NCBI GenBank assembly: GCA_034770075.1
Contig: CM068380.1
Coordinates: 38,768,695-38,832,694 of the forward strand
Length of the DNA stretch: 64,000 nucleotides
Reading direction: 5' to 3'
Source: Aralia elata
Taxonomy: Eukaryota; Streptophyta; Magnoliopsida; Apiales; Araliaceae
In this document: positions 12,029-25,575 of the stretch, one piece after another
Layout: each line of letters begins with the position of its first letter
Numbering within the stretch: position 1 is the stretch's first letter
Program-made: the position numbers and the translations under genes
Notes under the pieces: model-generated
Databases searched by the model: none
What the model saw: only the letters and a program-made list of their open reading frames with translations
Told to the model about the DNA's origin: nothing

Positions 12029-14533
12029 TGTGACGCCCCCAAATTCGGGTCTCCAAATACCCGGATCCGGTCATCACGATCCAATACAAACATTCACCTC
12101 TAACAACATATGGTAACTAAAATGTGGAATATAATAAACATACGTTGTTTATTACAAAGGTGTTACTAGTCCCAGAATACAAAAAAAACCTTAAACACTT
12201 ATACAAATCCATACCCTAAATAAAAGTCAGGGTTTAAATTACATTAACAGTAATTAACTACACGTCAATTTAAAATCTGCTACGTGAAGTCTATTACTTC
12301 ATCTTTTCTTTCCCTTTGTTCTTCCCTGACGTCTCGGGTTTAGCTGCAATGAAATCATGATATAGCAAGGATGAGCAACGAGTTTGCTCAGCAAGTTTAA
12401 AGTACAACAATAAGGATATATCATGATGAAGGGAATATAGAAAGAGAATTCAACAATTATCAGAAGCAAGGACAATGAATGCTTTTAGAACAATTGATAG
12501 TCGAGTAGACTTTGAACAATAACTTCCAAAAGAGTCAATAGCTAGTTGACCCTCTGGTTACTGGCTACAGAATAAGTACTTAAGGGGATCAGCCTCGCGT
12601 ACGCTATGTGTATGCATAACATTTAACTCTGATAGTTGTACCTTATATACGGTACCTCGGGTACTCCCCTATAATAAAAGGGGTGTTCACACAGTCTAAG
12701 AATCCTTACCATCGATTGGTTCGGATAGCTTTTATAAATTCTCACATACTTGCCTGACCGAACAAGGGTTCAGACTTAATCACGGATAGTTCGTGAATTT
12801 AGGAACTTTAATAGATGTACGAATTCAAATGCACGAGTGCGAATGTCAATAAATACATAGATGTGGAAAAATTTAAAAAAAATTAGACCACTTAAAGCAT
12901 ACTTGGAGATAAGATTCAAGCTTAAAGAATAACTTGCAACAATATATACCTTTTTGGCACAAATTAAAAATAGTGCATAAGGTTTAGAAATTTGCTCAAT
13001 GTAAAAGTTGAGTGAGATAGAACTTACATTCAATATACTGAAAGAATGAAGTTAGGGAACTTGCCTGATTGCTCAGCTACAGATAAATTTTAGCTTTAAT
13101 TAATTGATCTTGGATAACCTATCAGTTGATAAAGTCGGTTTATCCATTAGCATTGCATAACTGTATATCGATACACTCACTTATACTATTTATTTAAAAG
13201 ATAAACAATTCACCATATATATTTAATTTCTGTCTAATCATTAGCTTAACAGAAATTAACTTAATGACTTTTAGCTATTAAAATAATTGATAGCTAATCA
13301 TGATTACTATTCTTCGAATGTTCAGATTATTACCCTTATTGTCTCTAAATATGGGTTAATAATCTTTATTTATTATTTGAATAATAAATTTATCATGGTT
13401 TAATAGCAACTAAATACTAGTTGGTCACTTACTCAATTTTATTTATACTTAATTACTATTTACATTGAGTAATTATTATTCTCGTTCCTTGGTCATTAAT
13501 TAAATACTTAATGTATTACTTCTATACACACTTAATTATTATTTAATCTTAAATGATCATTAAGTATTTATTATCTTTATCTATAAATAATAATTACTTT
13601 ACTCATACTTAATTATTATTTAAGGTTAGTTAAATAATAATTAAATATTTATTATCTTTATTTATTATGAAATGTTACATAATAAATAATTATTAAATAC
13701 TTATTATCTTTATTTGTTATTACAAATAATTACTTTATTACCTTTATTCATACTTAAGTAAATATTTAGTACCTTTATTTATTATTATTTGAAAATAATA
13801 AATAATTATTTTATTAATTTCATCCATACTTAATTATTATTTAATATTAATTAGATAATAATTATTTATTATCTTTATGTATTAATTATTGATAAGTAAT
13901 AATTAATTCATTAATTTTATTCCTATTGATAAAAAAAATATTTATTATCTTTATTTATTTTTTTGTGATAAGTAATAAATAATTAATTGATTAACTTTAT
14001 TCATACATAAGTATTATTTAATGATAATAATTAAGTATCTATTACCTTTATTTATTATTTATTGATAAATAACAAATAACTACTTACTAATTTATTCATC
14101 ATTATCATTTATTTATTAATCAAATAATAGTTATATTTTTATTATCTTTATTTATTATTTAATAAATAATAAATAATTAATTTATTAACTTTATTCATAT
14201 TTAATTATTATTCAATGATAATAATTAAATATTTATTATCTTTATTTATTATTCATTGATAATAAATAATTATTTTATTAATTTTATTTATTAGTTACAA
14301 TGACTAGTTAATCTACAAGTGTGCCATCAACTCAATTTAATAACCAACATAATAGGCAATAATTTCTTCCCAGATTATAACAATACTGACTTTGAATTCA
14401 ATACCCATTCCAAGCGGAAAACCAAATAAAACCAAATTACCAGAACATTAAAGTTCTGCAATACACAGAGGTTTAAACCAAGCAATTTAACACAGCTCCC
14501 TATTACGGTGCATATCAACCACAACAGAGAATT
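12029..14533 (-). repeat. 3' LTR of Tekay B, first segment (LTR 3' end)
   Basis: Begins TGTGACGCCCCC, the complement of the LTR end, and runs to the solo-LTR insertion point. With 18540-20079 it makes a 4,045-bp LTR; the shared LTR at 40961-45018 is 4,058 bp. In the first 480 bases I count four substitutions and one single-base indel between the two. It contains an AT-rich repeat zone at about 13330-14290. The ORF at 12776-13033 is an AT-rich chance frame. Confidence 0.92.
12355..12426 (-). other. Conserved nested hairpin (B LTR)
   Basis: Outer arms TCATGATATA at 12355-12364 and TATATCATGA at 12417-12426. The inner stem is GAGCAA/TTGCTC, changed at one pair relative to AAGCAA/TTGCTT of the A LTR but still fully paired. 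Confidence 0.65.
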
Positions 14534-15511
14534 TGTAATGTCCGAGAAAATTTAAACCTTGTATCAAATTTATTTTTATAAGTAAATTCATTTTATATAA
14601 TTTTACGAACTTAATTGGATCCATGTGGGTATTATTATTTAATTATATAAATACGTGGTCCAATAATTTTCTGTGCATTAAAGGGACTCATTAATAGTTT
14701 TATTAAATTAGTGAGTCGACCCTAAGATTTGATTTGCCAGAAACTTGAGAGATTAATAAATAAATTTATTTTATTCGGATCAAGAATTATTGGTAGGACA
14801 AATATTTAACTAATTAATTTAATTATTCAATTAAAATGATAGGACCATAATGTTATTTTGATTGGACTGGCCCATTTCTTTTATTTTATTTCATTTCCGG
14901 ATTAGGCCAAATCTCCTCCCTGATTAAGTCAAACGAGTTGGCTGGTCAAGGTAATTAAATTGGGCTTTTCCTATTTAAATTTATCCGGCCCAACCCGGTG
15001 GGGTTGAGCCCAAAAGCCATTGCCAGCCGGGTCAGCCCATTCCTTTCCTTTAGCCGGCTTGGATCCATATGTAGCATACCAGTTATCAACTTTGGGGGAA
15101 AAGAAATTCAATCGAAGAGATATATTGAGACTGACCGAACCAAAATCCCCAAACCCTCAATTTCATCTCACCCAGCTATCAACCCCCAAGCCCTCAAATC
15201 AAACAGCCGAGCAAAACCAAGCCTTCGATCAAATCGGACGGGACAAGGGCAAGTCGCCAGGCGTGCGCCGGCGACGAAGGGAGTAACCGGCGGACGATTC
15301 AAGGGTGAAAGTGGGCGACTGAGGGTTCAACGTTCGGACCAAAGGACTGTTAAGCGCGGCGACGTGACCAGTAACAACGCACGGCTCGAGGGTCGCCGGC
15401 GAAGCTAGCTTTAACTCAGATAAGACCGACGCGGACGACTCACTCCCTTTACCTGACGGTCACCGGCTCGATCAATTGGGGTTTTGCCCAGCAATTGGGT
15501 AAACCTTGTTC

Positions 15512-15519
15512 TATAAATT
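15512..15519 (+). promoter_or_regulatory. TATA box candidate in the solo LTR
   Basis: TATAAATT stands 10 bases after CAGCAATTGGGTAAAC, the same context as in the A LTR. The two overlapping ORFs just upstream (14998-15408, 15020-15286) have no recognisable domain. Confidence 0.55.
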
Positions 15520-16439
15520 GAAGCCCCAACCCACTTGCCAAAGCTGCCGATTCTTCCTTTGTTCTTGTGAGTCCCAAATTAGGAGTAAAATACATACAAA
15601 TTAGAAAATTAGGGTTTGAAATTAGAAAATTTAAGGAGAGAAATTCAGCGGGAAGCCACTGTGAATGTCCGGTTGGGTTGATTATTTTGGGAGAAGAAGG
15701 CGACAAGCAAATCGATCGATACCAAGGTATAGATTAGTTCAAGCAACTGAGTTAGTTTTTGTTTAATTTCCATATTGTGTTGTTTTGTATGGGACTGTGT
15801 TATAGCACTGTGTTGGTGGTAGCAACACTGGTTGGGTTATGTTGGTGGTATCATAAACTGTGATGGTGTAATATACAGTGTTTTGGGAATATACGAATAC
15901 TGTGATGGTTATGTGAATTTTCTCCTTATCTCCCATCTGTACTTGAAAATTTTATTTATCCAGGATATTGTGTGTGATATTTGGGTTTAAACCTCTGTAT
16001 GTTAAAGAACTTCAATGTTCTGGTAATGTGAATTTACACTACAGTTAGTACAGTTTCGTGTTGCAAGATGCACACTACATGTTCGTCAAAATGCTTGAAT
16101 GAACTGTTTTCAATGTTGGGGTAACAATTGTTGGGTTGGCAGTATGAATTATAAGGGTCAACTTTGGGTTCTTGTATATGATAATGCTTGGCTAAAACTC
16201 AGCATATCATATGGAATTGTGAGAAAATTTCTACCTGCTGTACGGAATGTTAATTCGGGTTGCTTATTGTACTGAACAATGAATGTTGGTTAGGCTGAAA
16301 TCAAATTGCAGGGACTTCATACATTATCAGTGAGTGTTGATACAACAATTGGTCTAGTTTATCAAATAACTGTTAACCAAATAAACTATCCTTGCCATGA
16401 TTATTGGTTATCAACTTAAGTTAATAATGCATTTGCAAA

Positions 16440-17230
16440 CTAATTAGTATTATGTTAATAAATAAAATTAATAAGAAATTAATTGTGATAAAGTAATTAT
16501 TAAATATTTAATTATTATTTAACTAACCTTAAATAATAATTGGGTATTGGTAAATTAATTATTGTTATAGGTAAGGATAATACATATTTAATTATTATAA
16601 ATATTTATAATAATTAAATATGAGTAAGGTTAAATAAATAATTATTTATTATTTATTAATAAATAATAAATAAAGATAATAAATATTTAATTATTATTTT
16701 AATTAATAATTAAGTATAAATAAAGTTAATAATTTAATTATTTATTATTTATCCTTTAATAATAAATAAAGCTAATAAATATTTGATTATTGCTTAATTA
16801 CTATTAAATAATAATCAAGTATGAATTAAGTTAATCATTTGATTATTTGTCAATAAGTGATAAATAAAGATAACAAATATTCAATGAAATAAATTATTTA
16901 TTATTTATCAATAAATAATAGATAAAGATAATAAATATTTAACTATTATTTAAGTAATATTTAATAATAATTAAGTATGAATATAGTTAATAAAATGATT
17001 ATTTATTAATAAATAATTAATAAAGGTAATAAATATTTAATTATTATTTAATCTTAAATAATAATTAAGTATAAGTAAAGTTAATAAATAATTACTTATT
17101 ATTTAATATTAAATAATAAATAAAGATAAAAAATATTTAATTGTTATTCAAATGATATTTGATAATAATTAAGTATGACAAAAGGTAATGAAATAATTAT
17201 TATCGTAATAAATAAGGATTGTTAAACCAT
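16440..17230 (+). repeat. AT-rich degenerate repeat zone in the solo LTR
   Basis: Variants of AATAAATAAAGATAATAAATATTTAATTATTATTT recur about every 70-100 bases, as in the other Tekay LTRs. Confidence 0.75.
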
Positions 17231-18142
17231 GTTCAGGGACAGATAATGGTAATAAATCCGGGAAACCAAAGAATAAGTAATCATGATTAGCTACCATCAA
17301 GTTAATAGCTAAAGATTATTAATTTCTGTTTAGCTAATGTTAATTAGTAATTAAATATAGATGGTGAATTTTACCTGTTGAGTAAAAGGTATAGTGAGAG
17401 GTGCCAATATACAACTGTTAATTGATAAATCGACTTTACCCAATGATAGGTCACTCGAGATCAATTAATTAAAGCTAAACTATATCTGTAGCTGAGCAAA
17501 CAAGCAAGTTCCTAACCCTAAACTTCTTACATTATTGCAAGTTCTTCTTTACTCAACTTTTACATTGAGCAAATTTCTAAGTCTTATGCACTATTTTTAA
17601 TTCGTGCAAAAAGGTATATATATACTGTTGCAAGTTATTCTTTAAGCTTGAGTTTTTATATCCAAGCATGCCTTAAGTGGTCTAATTACTTTCTAAATTA
17701 TTCCACATCTGTATATTTATTGACATTCGCACTCGTGCATTTGAAATTCGTATATTTAAGTTCAGGAATTTATAAACCATTCATGGTTAAGTCTGAACCC
17801 TTGTTCGGTCAGACAAATATGTGAGAATTTATAAAAGCTATCTGAACCAATCAATGGTAAGGATTCTTAGACTGTATGAACACCCCTTTATTTATAGGGG
17901 AGTACCCCACGTACCGTTTATAAGGTACAAATAGCAGAATTAAATGTTATGCATATACATAGGGTACGCGAGGCTGATCCCCTCAAGTACGTTATTCTGT
18001 AGCCAGTAACCAGAGGGTCAACCAGCTATTGACTCCTTTGGAAGTTATCGGTCAAAGTCTATTTGACTATCAATTGTTCTAAAAGCAATTATTGTTCTTG
18101 CTTCTGATTTTTCTAATGTTGAAATTCCTTAATATCCCTTCA

Positions 18143-18214
18143 TCATGATATATCCTTATTGTCATACTTTAAACTTGCTGGGCAAACTCGTTGCTCATTC
18201 TTGCTATATCATGA
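18143..18214 (+). other. Conserved nested hairpin (solo LTR)
   Basis: Outer arms TCATGATATA (18143-18152) and TATATCATGA (18205-18214). The inner stem GGGCAA (18180-18185) / TTGCTC (18191-18196) keeps pairing through one G-U. Confidence 0.6.
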
Positions 18215-18539
18215 TCTCATTGCAGTTAAACCCGAGACGTCAGGGAAGAACAAAGGGAAGGAAAAGATGAAGTGATAGACTTCATGTAGCAGAAGATAAA
18301 ATTATGTGTAGTTAATTACTATAATGTAATTTAATCCCTGATAGTTATTAGGGTACGAATTGTGTATGTGTTTAAGGTTATTTGTATTCTGGGACTAGTA
18401 ACACCTTGTAATGAACAACGTATGTTTATTTTATTCCGCATTTTAGTTACCATATGTTGTTAGAGGTGAATGTTTGTATTGGATCGTGATGACCGGATCC
18501 GGGTATTTGGAGACCCGAATTTGGGGGCGTCACAGAATT

Positions 18540-20079
18540 TACACAGTACAAATCCCAAACGAAAATAACCTGCAATAACCCTAAGGTTCATACAACACAA
18601 TCCCAGGTTTCCAAACGGAAACAACGCAATACAGTACCAAATGCTTAAATCCCAACAATATCATACAATTCCCAAACAGTATGTTATAACCAATACCATT
18701 GATAACACATTACCAGAATTTTAAATCAAATAAATCAAGCAAGAATTATCAAAATCCAATACCCGGTTTTTAAACCCAAAAACTATAATACAATGTCTGA
18801 TTTTCAAACCAAGGCAATTACAATAATATACTGTTATACCAGGAATAACCTAAATCAAACCAAACTATTACAGTAATTTAACAACCCATCACAGTTGCTT
18901 AATACCTTGATTTTGTTCGATTGGCTGCCTTCCTTCTTCTTCCAAAGTATGATACCCAGCTGGACATTCAACGATTAATTTCCCTGACCCTCACTCTACT
19001 TTCGAACCCTAAATTTGCATATATTTTGCTCGTAATTTGGGACTCACAAGAACAAAGGAAAAAAAATCGGCAGCTTTGGTCTAGTGAATGGGCTGCAATT
19101 TATAGAGGGATTTTTACCCAACTAGGCTAGATATTACCTCAGTTGGCCAGTTAAGGACCAACGGTCGGAGGGAGGGGTCGTCCGGTCGTCCCATCGCCGA
19201 CTGTGAGATTCGCCGGCACTTCCTCGAGCGTCGCACATCTCGTCGGTCGCTTCGCCTAAAACCCGAATCCTAAGGTCCGTTGATGGTTGCCTCCATTATC
19301 CGCCGGTCGGAGACCTTCCTCTTCAATCCAACCGGTCGACGCAAGTTGTCGCCGGCGCATGCCTGGCGACACCACCCTTCCCGCTTTCTCGTTTGACTGG
19401 CCTGATTGATTGATGGATCGAGAGCTCGTTCGGCTAGTCTTCCTCTCTTCCTGATCGAACTGATTTGGGGTTTGAGACTTTGATTCCGTTTTGGTTCGGT
19501 TGCCCCAAACTAATCCTACCGATCGGTTCTTCCTAATTCAAATGGATCCAACCCGATTGCAATTCTGTGACCCGGCCGGTGAAAGAAATAAGAATGGGCT
19601 CAACCCATTAGGGTTGGGCCGGTTGATTTTAATAGAGGAATGGCCCAATACAAATAAAATGAAAGGAACAAAATGGGCCAGTCTAATAATTTAAAAAAAA
19701 TGACCCAATGAAATTTGTCCACCTTGTATCTCTAATATTTTAAATTAAAGAACTAAACCCATTTGATTAATTATTAAAATGTTTATTTAAACCATAATTC
19801 TTCATTTAAATTATTTAATACGAAAATGATAAAATGAACTTAATTATTAATCTTCTTCCCAATTTTCTTGCAATTAAGTTTTTAGGGTTAACTCACTAAC
19901 TTATTCAAACTATTAGTGAGCCCCTTTAATGCCAAGAAAATTATTGGACCACGTATTTAGATAATTAATTAGTAATACCTACATGGATCCAATTAAATTT
20001 GTAGAAATTAAATAAAACGAACTCCATATATAAAAAGAATAAATTAATACAAGGTTTTAAAAAATTCCCGGACATTACA
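18540..20079 (-). repeat. 3' LTR of Tekay B, second segment (LTR 5' end)
   Basis: Resumes the B LTR after the solo insertion and ends GGACATTACA at 20079, the complement of the LTR start. It matches 43480-45018 nearly base for base. The minus-strand TATA box lies at 19097-19104. The ORFs at 18921-19130 and 19491-19694 recur in the shared LTR but look like no known protein and probably persist through sequence identity only. Confidence 0.92.
19097..19104 (-). promoter_or_regulatory. TATA box candidate in the B 3' LTR
   Basis: TATAAATT on the minus strand, aligned with the TATA candidates of the other Tekay LTRs. Confidence 0.55.
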
Positions 20080-20092
20080 TCCTCTCCCCCTT
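20080..20092 (-). other. Polypurine tract of Tekay B
   Basis: On the minus strand AAGGGGGAGAGGA directly precedes the LTR start at 20079, identical to the tract in element A. Confidence 0.88.
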
Positions 20093-20126
20093 ATAAAAAT
20101 TCTGTCCTCGGAATTTCAATCTAGGG

Positions 20127-23100
20127 TTACTCGAATAACTGGGGGTAATTCGCTCTCATTTTTTCTTCGAGTTCCCACGTGGCTTCTTCCACCGCGTGAT
20201 TTCTCCAGAGAACTTTAACAGAATGAATGGTTTTATTCCTCAGCGTCTGTTCCTTTCTATCCAGTATTTGAACAGGAATCTCCTCGTACGATAAGTCCTT
20301 TTCGACTTGAATTGGCTCATAGGAAATAACATGCTTGTAATCTGGCTTATACGGACGCAACACTGATACATGAAACACGTTGTGAATGTGCTCAAGTTCA
20401 GGAGGTAATGCTACCTCGTACGCCACTTCGCCTATTCTCCTCAAAAACTCGAACAGTCCTATGAACCTAGGGCTCAATTTGCCCTTCTTCCCAAAACGGA
20501 TCTTCCCTTTCCAGGGAGATACCTTCAGAAACACAAAGCTACCAACTTCAAGGTCTCGTTTCTGACGATGTAAGTCAGCATATTTTTTCTGACGATCCTG
20601 GGCTGCTACTAACCGTTGTTTTATTACTTTAATAATTTCCACGGTTTGTTGTACCAATTCTGGTCCCAACAATCTCCGTTCACCAACTTCATCCCAACAC
20701 AGCGGTGTTCGACACTTCCTTCCATACAACGCTTCGTACGGTGGCATACCAATGCTATCATGGTAACTATTGTTGTAGGCGAACTTTACTAGTGGCAAGT
20801 GGTCGTCCCAGCTGCCACTTAAGTCCATCACAACTGCCCGGAGCATATCCTCTAGAGTCTGAATTGTTCGCTCACTCTGACCATCAGTTTGAGGGTGATA
20901 CGCCGTACTCATTCTCAACTGCGTTCCCAGTCTCTCCTGTAGACTTCTCCAAAAATTGGACGTGAAGCGCGGGTCTCTGTCAGATACAATAGACACCGGC
21001 ACTCCATGTCGTGATACTATCTCCTTCACGTAAAGTTTCGCCAACTGCTCTAATTTGTACCTGATCTTGATTGGTAGGAAATGGGCAGACTTGGTCAAAC
21101 GGTCTACGATTACCCAGATGGTCTACGATTACCCAGATGGCGTTCAGACCCTTTTGAGTGGTTGGAAGTCCTACCACAAAATCCATTGTGATGTGCTCCC
21201 ACTTCCATTCTGGAATCTCCAAGGGTTGCAATAATCCGCTCGGCCGCTGGTGCTCTGCCTTGATCCTTTGACAAGTTAAACACCGGCTGACGAATTCTGC
21301 AACTTCTCCTTTCAAGTGCGGCCACCAATAATGCTGACGAAGATCTTGATACATCTTGGTGCTACCTGGATGTACCGAAAACCTCGTATTATGGGCCTCT
21401 TGCAAAATTTCTTCCCTTAAGTCTGGTACGTAGGATATCCAGATCCTTCCCTCGAATCTCAGCAATCCTGTGTTGTCAACCTTGTACTTCAATATTTTTC
21501 CCTCCGATAGTTGCTTCTTAATGTCAATGCATTCTTCATCAAATTCTTGAGCCTCCTGTATCTTATCCAGTAGAGTCGGACCTACTGTCACGGTGAACAC
21601 TTTTTTGTCCGCCTCCATTGGATACCTAACCTCCAGTTCCAGACGTTCAAGGTCCTTTATCAATTCCTCTTGAACTGTCAGCTGCATCAATTTCACCTTG
21701 CCTTTCTTGCTTAAGGCATCAGCCGCTACATTTGCTTTGCCCGGATGGTACAGAATTTCATAGTCATAGTCCTTGATCAATTCTAACCATCGGTGCTGCC
21801 TCATGTTCAGCTCCTTTCGAGTGAAGATATATTTCAGACTTTTGTGATCTGTATATATCTCGCACTTCTCCCCGTATAGGTAGTGCCTCCAAATCTTCAA
21901 GGTGAAAACTACCGCTGCTAACTCCAAGTCATGAGTCGGGTAACCCTTCTCATAGTCCTTCAGTTGACGAGATGCGTACGCCACGACCTTGCCGTGCTGC
22001 ATCAGCACACAGCCAAGACCTTTGTGTGACGCATCGCTATACACTACAAAACCCCCAATGTTGTCTGGTAAGGTCAACACCGGTGCTTGGCTAAGTCTCT
22101 TCTTCAACTCCATGAAACTTTCCTCACATTTCTCCGACCAAACGAACTTAACTATTTTCCTGGTGAGATTGGTCAATGGCGATGCTATCTTTGAAAAATC
22201 CTGTATGAACCTTCGATAGTATCCCGCTAATCCTAAGAAACTCCTGATCTCTGTTGGCGTCTTCGGCTGTTCCCAGTTGATAACGGCTTCTACTTTTGCT
22301 GGGTCCACCGAAACACCATTCTTGTCGATGACGTGACCCAAAAATTGTACCCTCTGCAACCAAAACTCACATTTAGAAAACTTTGCATATAACTTCTCCT
22401 TCCTGAGAGCTTCCAATACAATCTTCAAATGTTCAGCATGTTCCTCCTCTGTCTCTGAATACACCAAGATGTCATCAATGAATACGACTACGAACTTGTC
22501 CAAGTACTGCTTGAACACTCTGTTCATCATATCCATGAATGCTGCTGGTGCATTCGTCAATCCAAATGACATTACCAGAAACTCGAAGTGCCCATAACGA
22601 GTCCTGAATGTAGTCTTCGGGATATCTTCCTGCCTCACCTTCAGTTGATGATAGCCTGTCCTCAGGTCAATTTTCGAAAAGTATTTCGCTCCCTTAAGTT
22701 GATCAAATAGATCGTCAATTCTAGGAAGCGGATATCTATTCTTAATCGTAACTTTGTTCAACTCCCGATAGTCGATACAAAGTCTCATCGAACCATCTTT
22801 CTTCTTTACAAACAGAACTGGCGCTCCCCATGGGGACACGCTTGGTCTGATATAACCTTTATCAAGTAGTTCCTGCAGTTGCACCATCAACTCTTTCATC
22901 TCTACAGGTGCCATTCGATACGGCGGCTTCGATATTGGTGCGGTTCCCGGTGCCAAATCGATAACGAACTCAGTTTCCCTGTCCGGTGGCAGTCTTGGAA
23001 GTTCATCGGGGAAGACATCAGCGAATTCCCTCACGATTGGTATTTGACTCATCTCATCCCTGACCTGACGAGTATCAATTACATGTGCCAGATAGCACAC

Positions 23101-24695
23101 GCAACCCTTCTTGAGTAACCTCCTTGTTTGCATCATAGTAAGACAACAAGATTGTCTTGGTGACTTACTGCCATAGAATACCACCTTCGACTTATTAGGA
23201 GTCTTTAGGTGTACACATTTCTTCTTACAATCAATAACTGCTCTGTGAATTGATAGCCAATCCATTCCCAGGATTACATCAAACTCTCCCAGCCGAATTG
23301 GTATCAAATCCACATTAAGCTTAAATCCTCGCAATTCAGCACAACAATTCCTATGAATGCATTCTACGGGGATAATTTCCTTGTTTGCTACTTCTACGTT
23401 CACAGGATGTTCTAACTTTTCACGAGGTAAATTTAACTGACTAGCAAATTCTTCGAAAACAAAAGAGCAAGTAGCACCCGAATCAAATAACACATATACA
23501 TTTATATCATTGATTGGGATGATACCTGACACCACGTCTCTGGATTCCATTGCATCCTGAACAGTCATGTTGAACGTGCGTGCCATCGGTCTGTTGGCTT
23601 GGCTGGCGATTGCCCCGTAGCTCGGCCGGTTGCTGTTTCCACTGTTGTTGTTGCTCCTGTTGCCACTCCCGACATCGCCCTTCCTCTTCGGCCAGTCCTT
23701 AATCTGGTGGTCGGGTGATCCACAAGAGAAACATCCTACTTTCTGTTTGTTCGGACATTGAGGAGCCATGTGCCCCGGTTGTCCACACCGATAACAAACA
23801 CTCTTCCCCTTCATGCATTCCCTAGTGTGGTTTTTCCCACAATTGCTACACCTGCCAGTTTTCTTCACCTCCCCTCCAGATTAGTTTCCTCCGGATTTAT
23901 TGCTCCCGAACGATTGGCTTTCATTCCATTTGTGCTTATTGGGGTTGCTGCCCCCGCTGCTCCCTGCCCTGGCAGCCTCCTGGTTCTTCTTTCTGTCTTG
24001 ATTAAATCGGGCTACTGCTTCATTGCCCCCTTCCGCATTGATAGCCCTTTCTAGCAGTTCAACGAAGTTCTTAATTTTCAATATTGCAACTGACTTCTGC
24101 AGGGTTTTAGTCCCAATTCAAACCTTCTCGCCTTCCTGGCCTCGGTGTCCACCTGATGTGGGGTAAATCGGGCCAACTCATTGAATTTTTCCGCGTACTC
24201 GGCGACAGTCATATTCCCTTGTTTCAGTTCGAGGAACTTCACTTCCATGTCCTGCTGTGTATTCTCCGGAAAGTAGTTTTCGAAGAACAACTCTTTAAAT
24301 CTTTCCCATGGAATGACTCCTTCACCTGCTCGACCCTTATTGGCCTTCCACCAGTAGTTCGCCTCGCCTTTCAGCATGAACGTGGCAAATCCTGTCTTTT
24401 GTTCCTCGGCCACCCGTGCGACCTCGAAGACCTTCTCTATCTCCTCGATCCAGGTCTGTGCTTCTATCGGGTTAAGAGTTCCCTTGAACTTGGGTAGTCC
24501 AACCAATTTGAAGTCTTTAAAATTTGCCAGATGATGCGCTGGCTCGGCTGCTGCTTGGGTCCCTCCAGGTGGCGGTCTTGATTGCATGGCTTCTGCCAGC
24601 ATTTCTACGAACATTCTCATTTGATTGGATTGATTTCCAACCTCACTTTCTGACTCTTCAACCTGTCGGTTACGTGGTCGTCCTTTTGGCGGCAT
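20127..24695 (-). pseudogene. Tekay B gag-pol polyprotein, broken by a 4-bp deletion, a stop and a 19-bp duplication
   Basis: Gag starts at ATG 24695 with a basic MPPKGRPRNRQ-type N-terminus. Breaks: a 4-bp deletion near 24101-24105 relative to E; TAA at 23881-23883, also present in E; and a 19-bp tandem duplication at 21102-21139 inside integrase. Domains after gag: three zinc knuckles (about 23700-23850; the last Cys of the third is Trp here, Cys in E), protease with intact Asp-Ser-Gly (about 23480), reverse transcriptase with FIDD (about 22470), RNase H, integrase, GPF/Y and a chromodomain-like C-terminus. The frame returns to the gag frame after the duplication. The product is not functional as one chain. 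Confidence 0.93.
21102..21139 (-). repeat. 19-bp tandem duplication in the B integrase
   Basis: GTCTACGATTACCCAGATG occurs twice head to tail (21102-21120, 21121-21139). Element E has a single copy at the matching place (about 46040). Nineteen is not a multiple of three, so the integrase frame is lost. Confidence 0.95.
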
Positions 24696-25083
24696 GATTT
24701 GAATTCTGGCCGACTTTTACCTATAGTTTTATATTTTACACAATATGTCATTAAAATCAGTAATCAAGGGTAAAATATCTATCAACACATTTGATTTAAG
24801 TGAAACATCTGCATTTATATTCATATACCACTGTTTTGTTACAAGACTAAACCTGTGGCATACTTCTATAAATGCGCCACTGTGTGCCCTATCAATCATT
24901 CCCCCTGAGACCAAAGTGGGGAATCCTAACCTTTCATCCCTAAAGACCACAAAAGTTGGGGTGTAACTGCTACCCCAAGCATAAATACAATTATAAAGTT
25001 TCACAAGACAAACATGAATACGTCCCTAATATAACAAAAAGTGGGACTGACTGTACTAAAGATAAAGTAACCATCATATCAAG
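24696..25083 (-). other. Spacer between the extra ORF and gag in Tekay B
   Basis: 388 bp of AT-rich sequence with no protein similarity seen. It separates the upstream ORF stop from the gag ATG. Frames open across part of it on both strands (24729-25004 and 24745-24966) have no recognisable motif. It may hold leader or packaging signals. Confidence 0.5.
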
Positions 25084-25575
25084 TCACTGCACATCGTGAC
25101 GAATTCGTGCCTGCTGACCAGAAGAGAATGCTCCACCCCCGACCCTGCGACGAACAGAGCGGCTGGACTCCCCTACCTCAGTCCGGGGCCTCCTGTAGGC
25201 TGCATCTAAAGCATATCCTAGGGTCTCTATCCTCACTACTCTGGCCTCCAACTGGTCCTCTAGCTGATCAACCCTTCTGGCCTCCCTGGCCCAGGCCTCC
25301 CTGACATGCATCCTCGCAGACACCTCCAGCCCAGCCTCGAACCTCATGGCCTCCTACTTGGCCTTCAGGTGGGCGATCTGCAGATCTTTCTGCTCCAGCC
25401 TCTCTCTCAGCTCAGCGTTTCGGGCCACTAGCTGATGTAGCAGTGGTCCGATCTGCTGCGCTGAGGACTCGTAACCCTGCAGCTGTACCTTCGCCACTCC
25501 CAACTCATGCTCGAGCTGATAGGCTAGGTCTTTATACTGGTCCTCTCTGATCTGGTGGGTCTGATTCTGCTCCTC
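25084..25575 (-). pseudogene. Extra ORF upstream of gag in Tekay B, C-terminal part (coiled coil)
   Basis: This is the second half of a frame begun at 40727 and split by the Athila insertion. Counting one copy of the TCCTC duplicate, the two parts join in frame to 277 codons including the stop at 25084. This part is rich in Glu, Gln, Leu and Arg with heptad-like spacing (for example RNAELRERLEQKDLQIAHLK at about 25360-25420), then a basic Arg/Ser-rich tail. One TAG interrupts it at about 25351-25353, between two alanine/lysine-glutamate stretches. No known domain was recognised. It is a sense ORF between primer site and gag, a place where Tekay elements usually have only a leader. Confidence 0.72.

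Larger units (their letters stand above)
14529..18539 (+). mobile_element. Solo Tekay LTR nested in the B LTR, TSD GAATT
   Basis: A complete 4,001-bp LTR (14534-18534) starts TGTAATGTCC and ends GTCACA, with no internal region. GAATT lies on both sides (14529-14533, 18535-18539). The uninterrupted shared LTR reads straight through this point at about 43470-43480 with a single GAATT. It is in the opposite orientation to its host LTR, and its ends match the B/E subfamily. A solo LTR forms when the two LTRs of an element recombine and delete the interior. Confidence 0.95.

Noticed and set aside
14998..15408. Overlapping ORFs in the solo LTR as a gene
   Set aside because: Low-complexity Ser/Arg/Pro-rich, in LTR promoter region, not preserved in the other LTR copies.
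19491..19694. 67-residue ORF, also at 44430-44633
   Set aside because: Both lie at the same place in nearly identical LTRs; identity of DNA explains conservation, and the A LTR lacks it.
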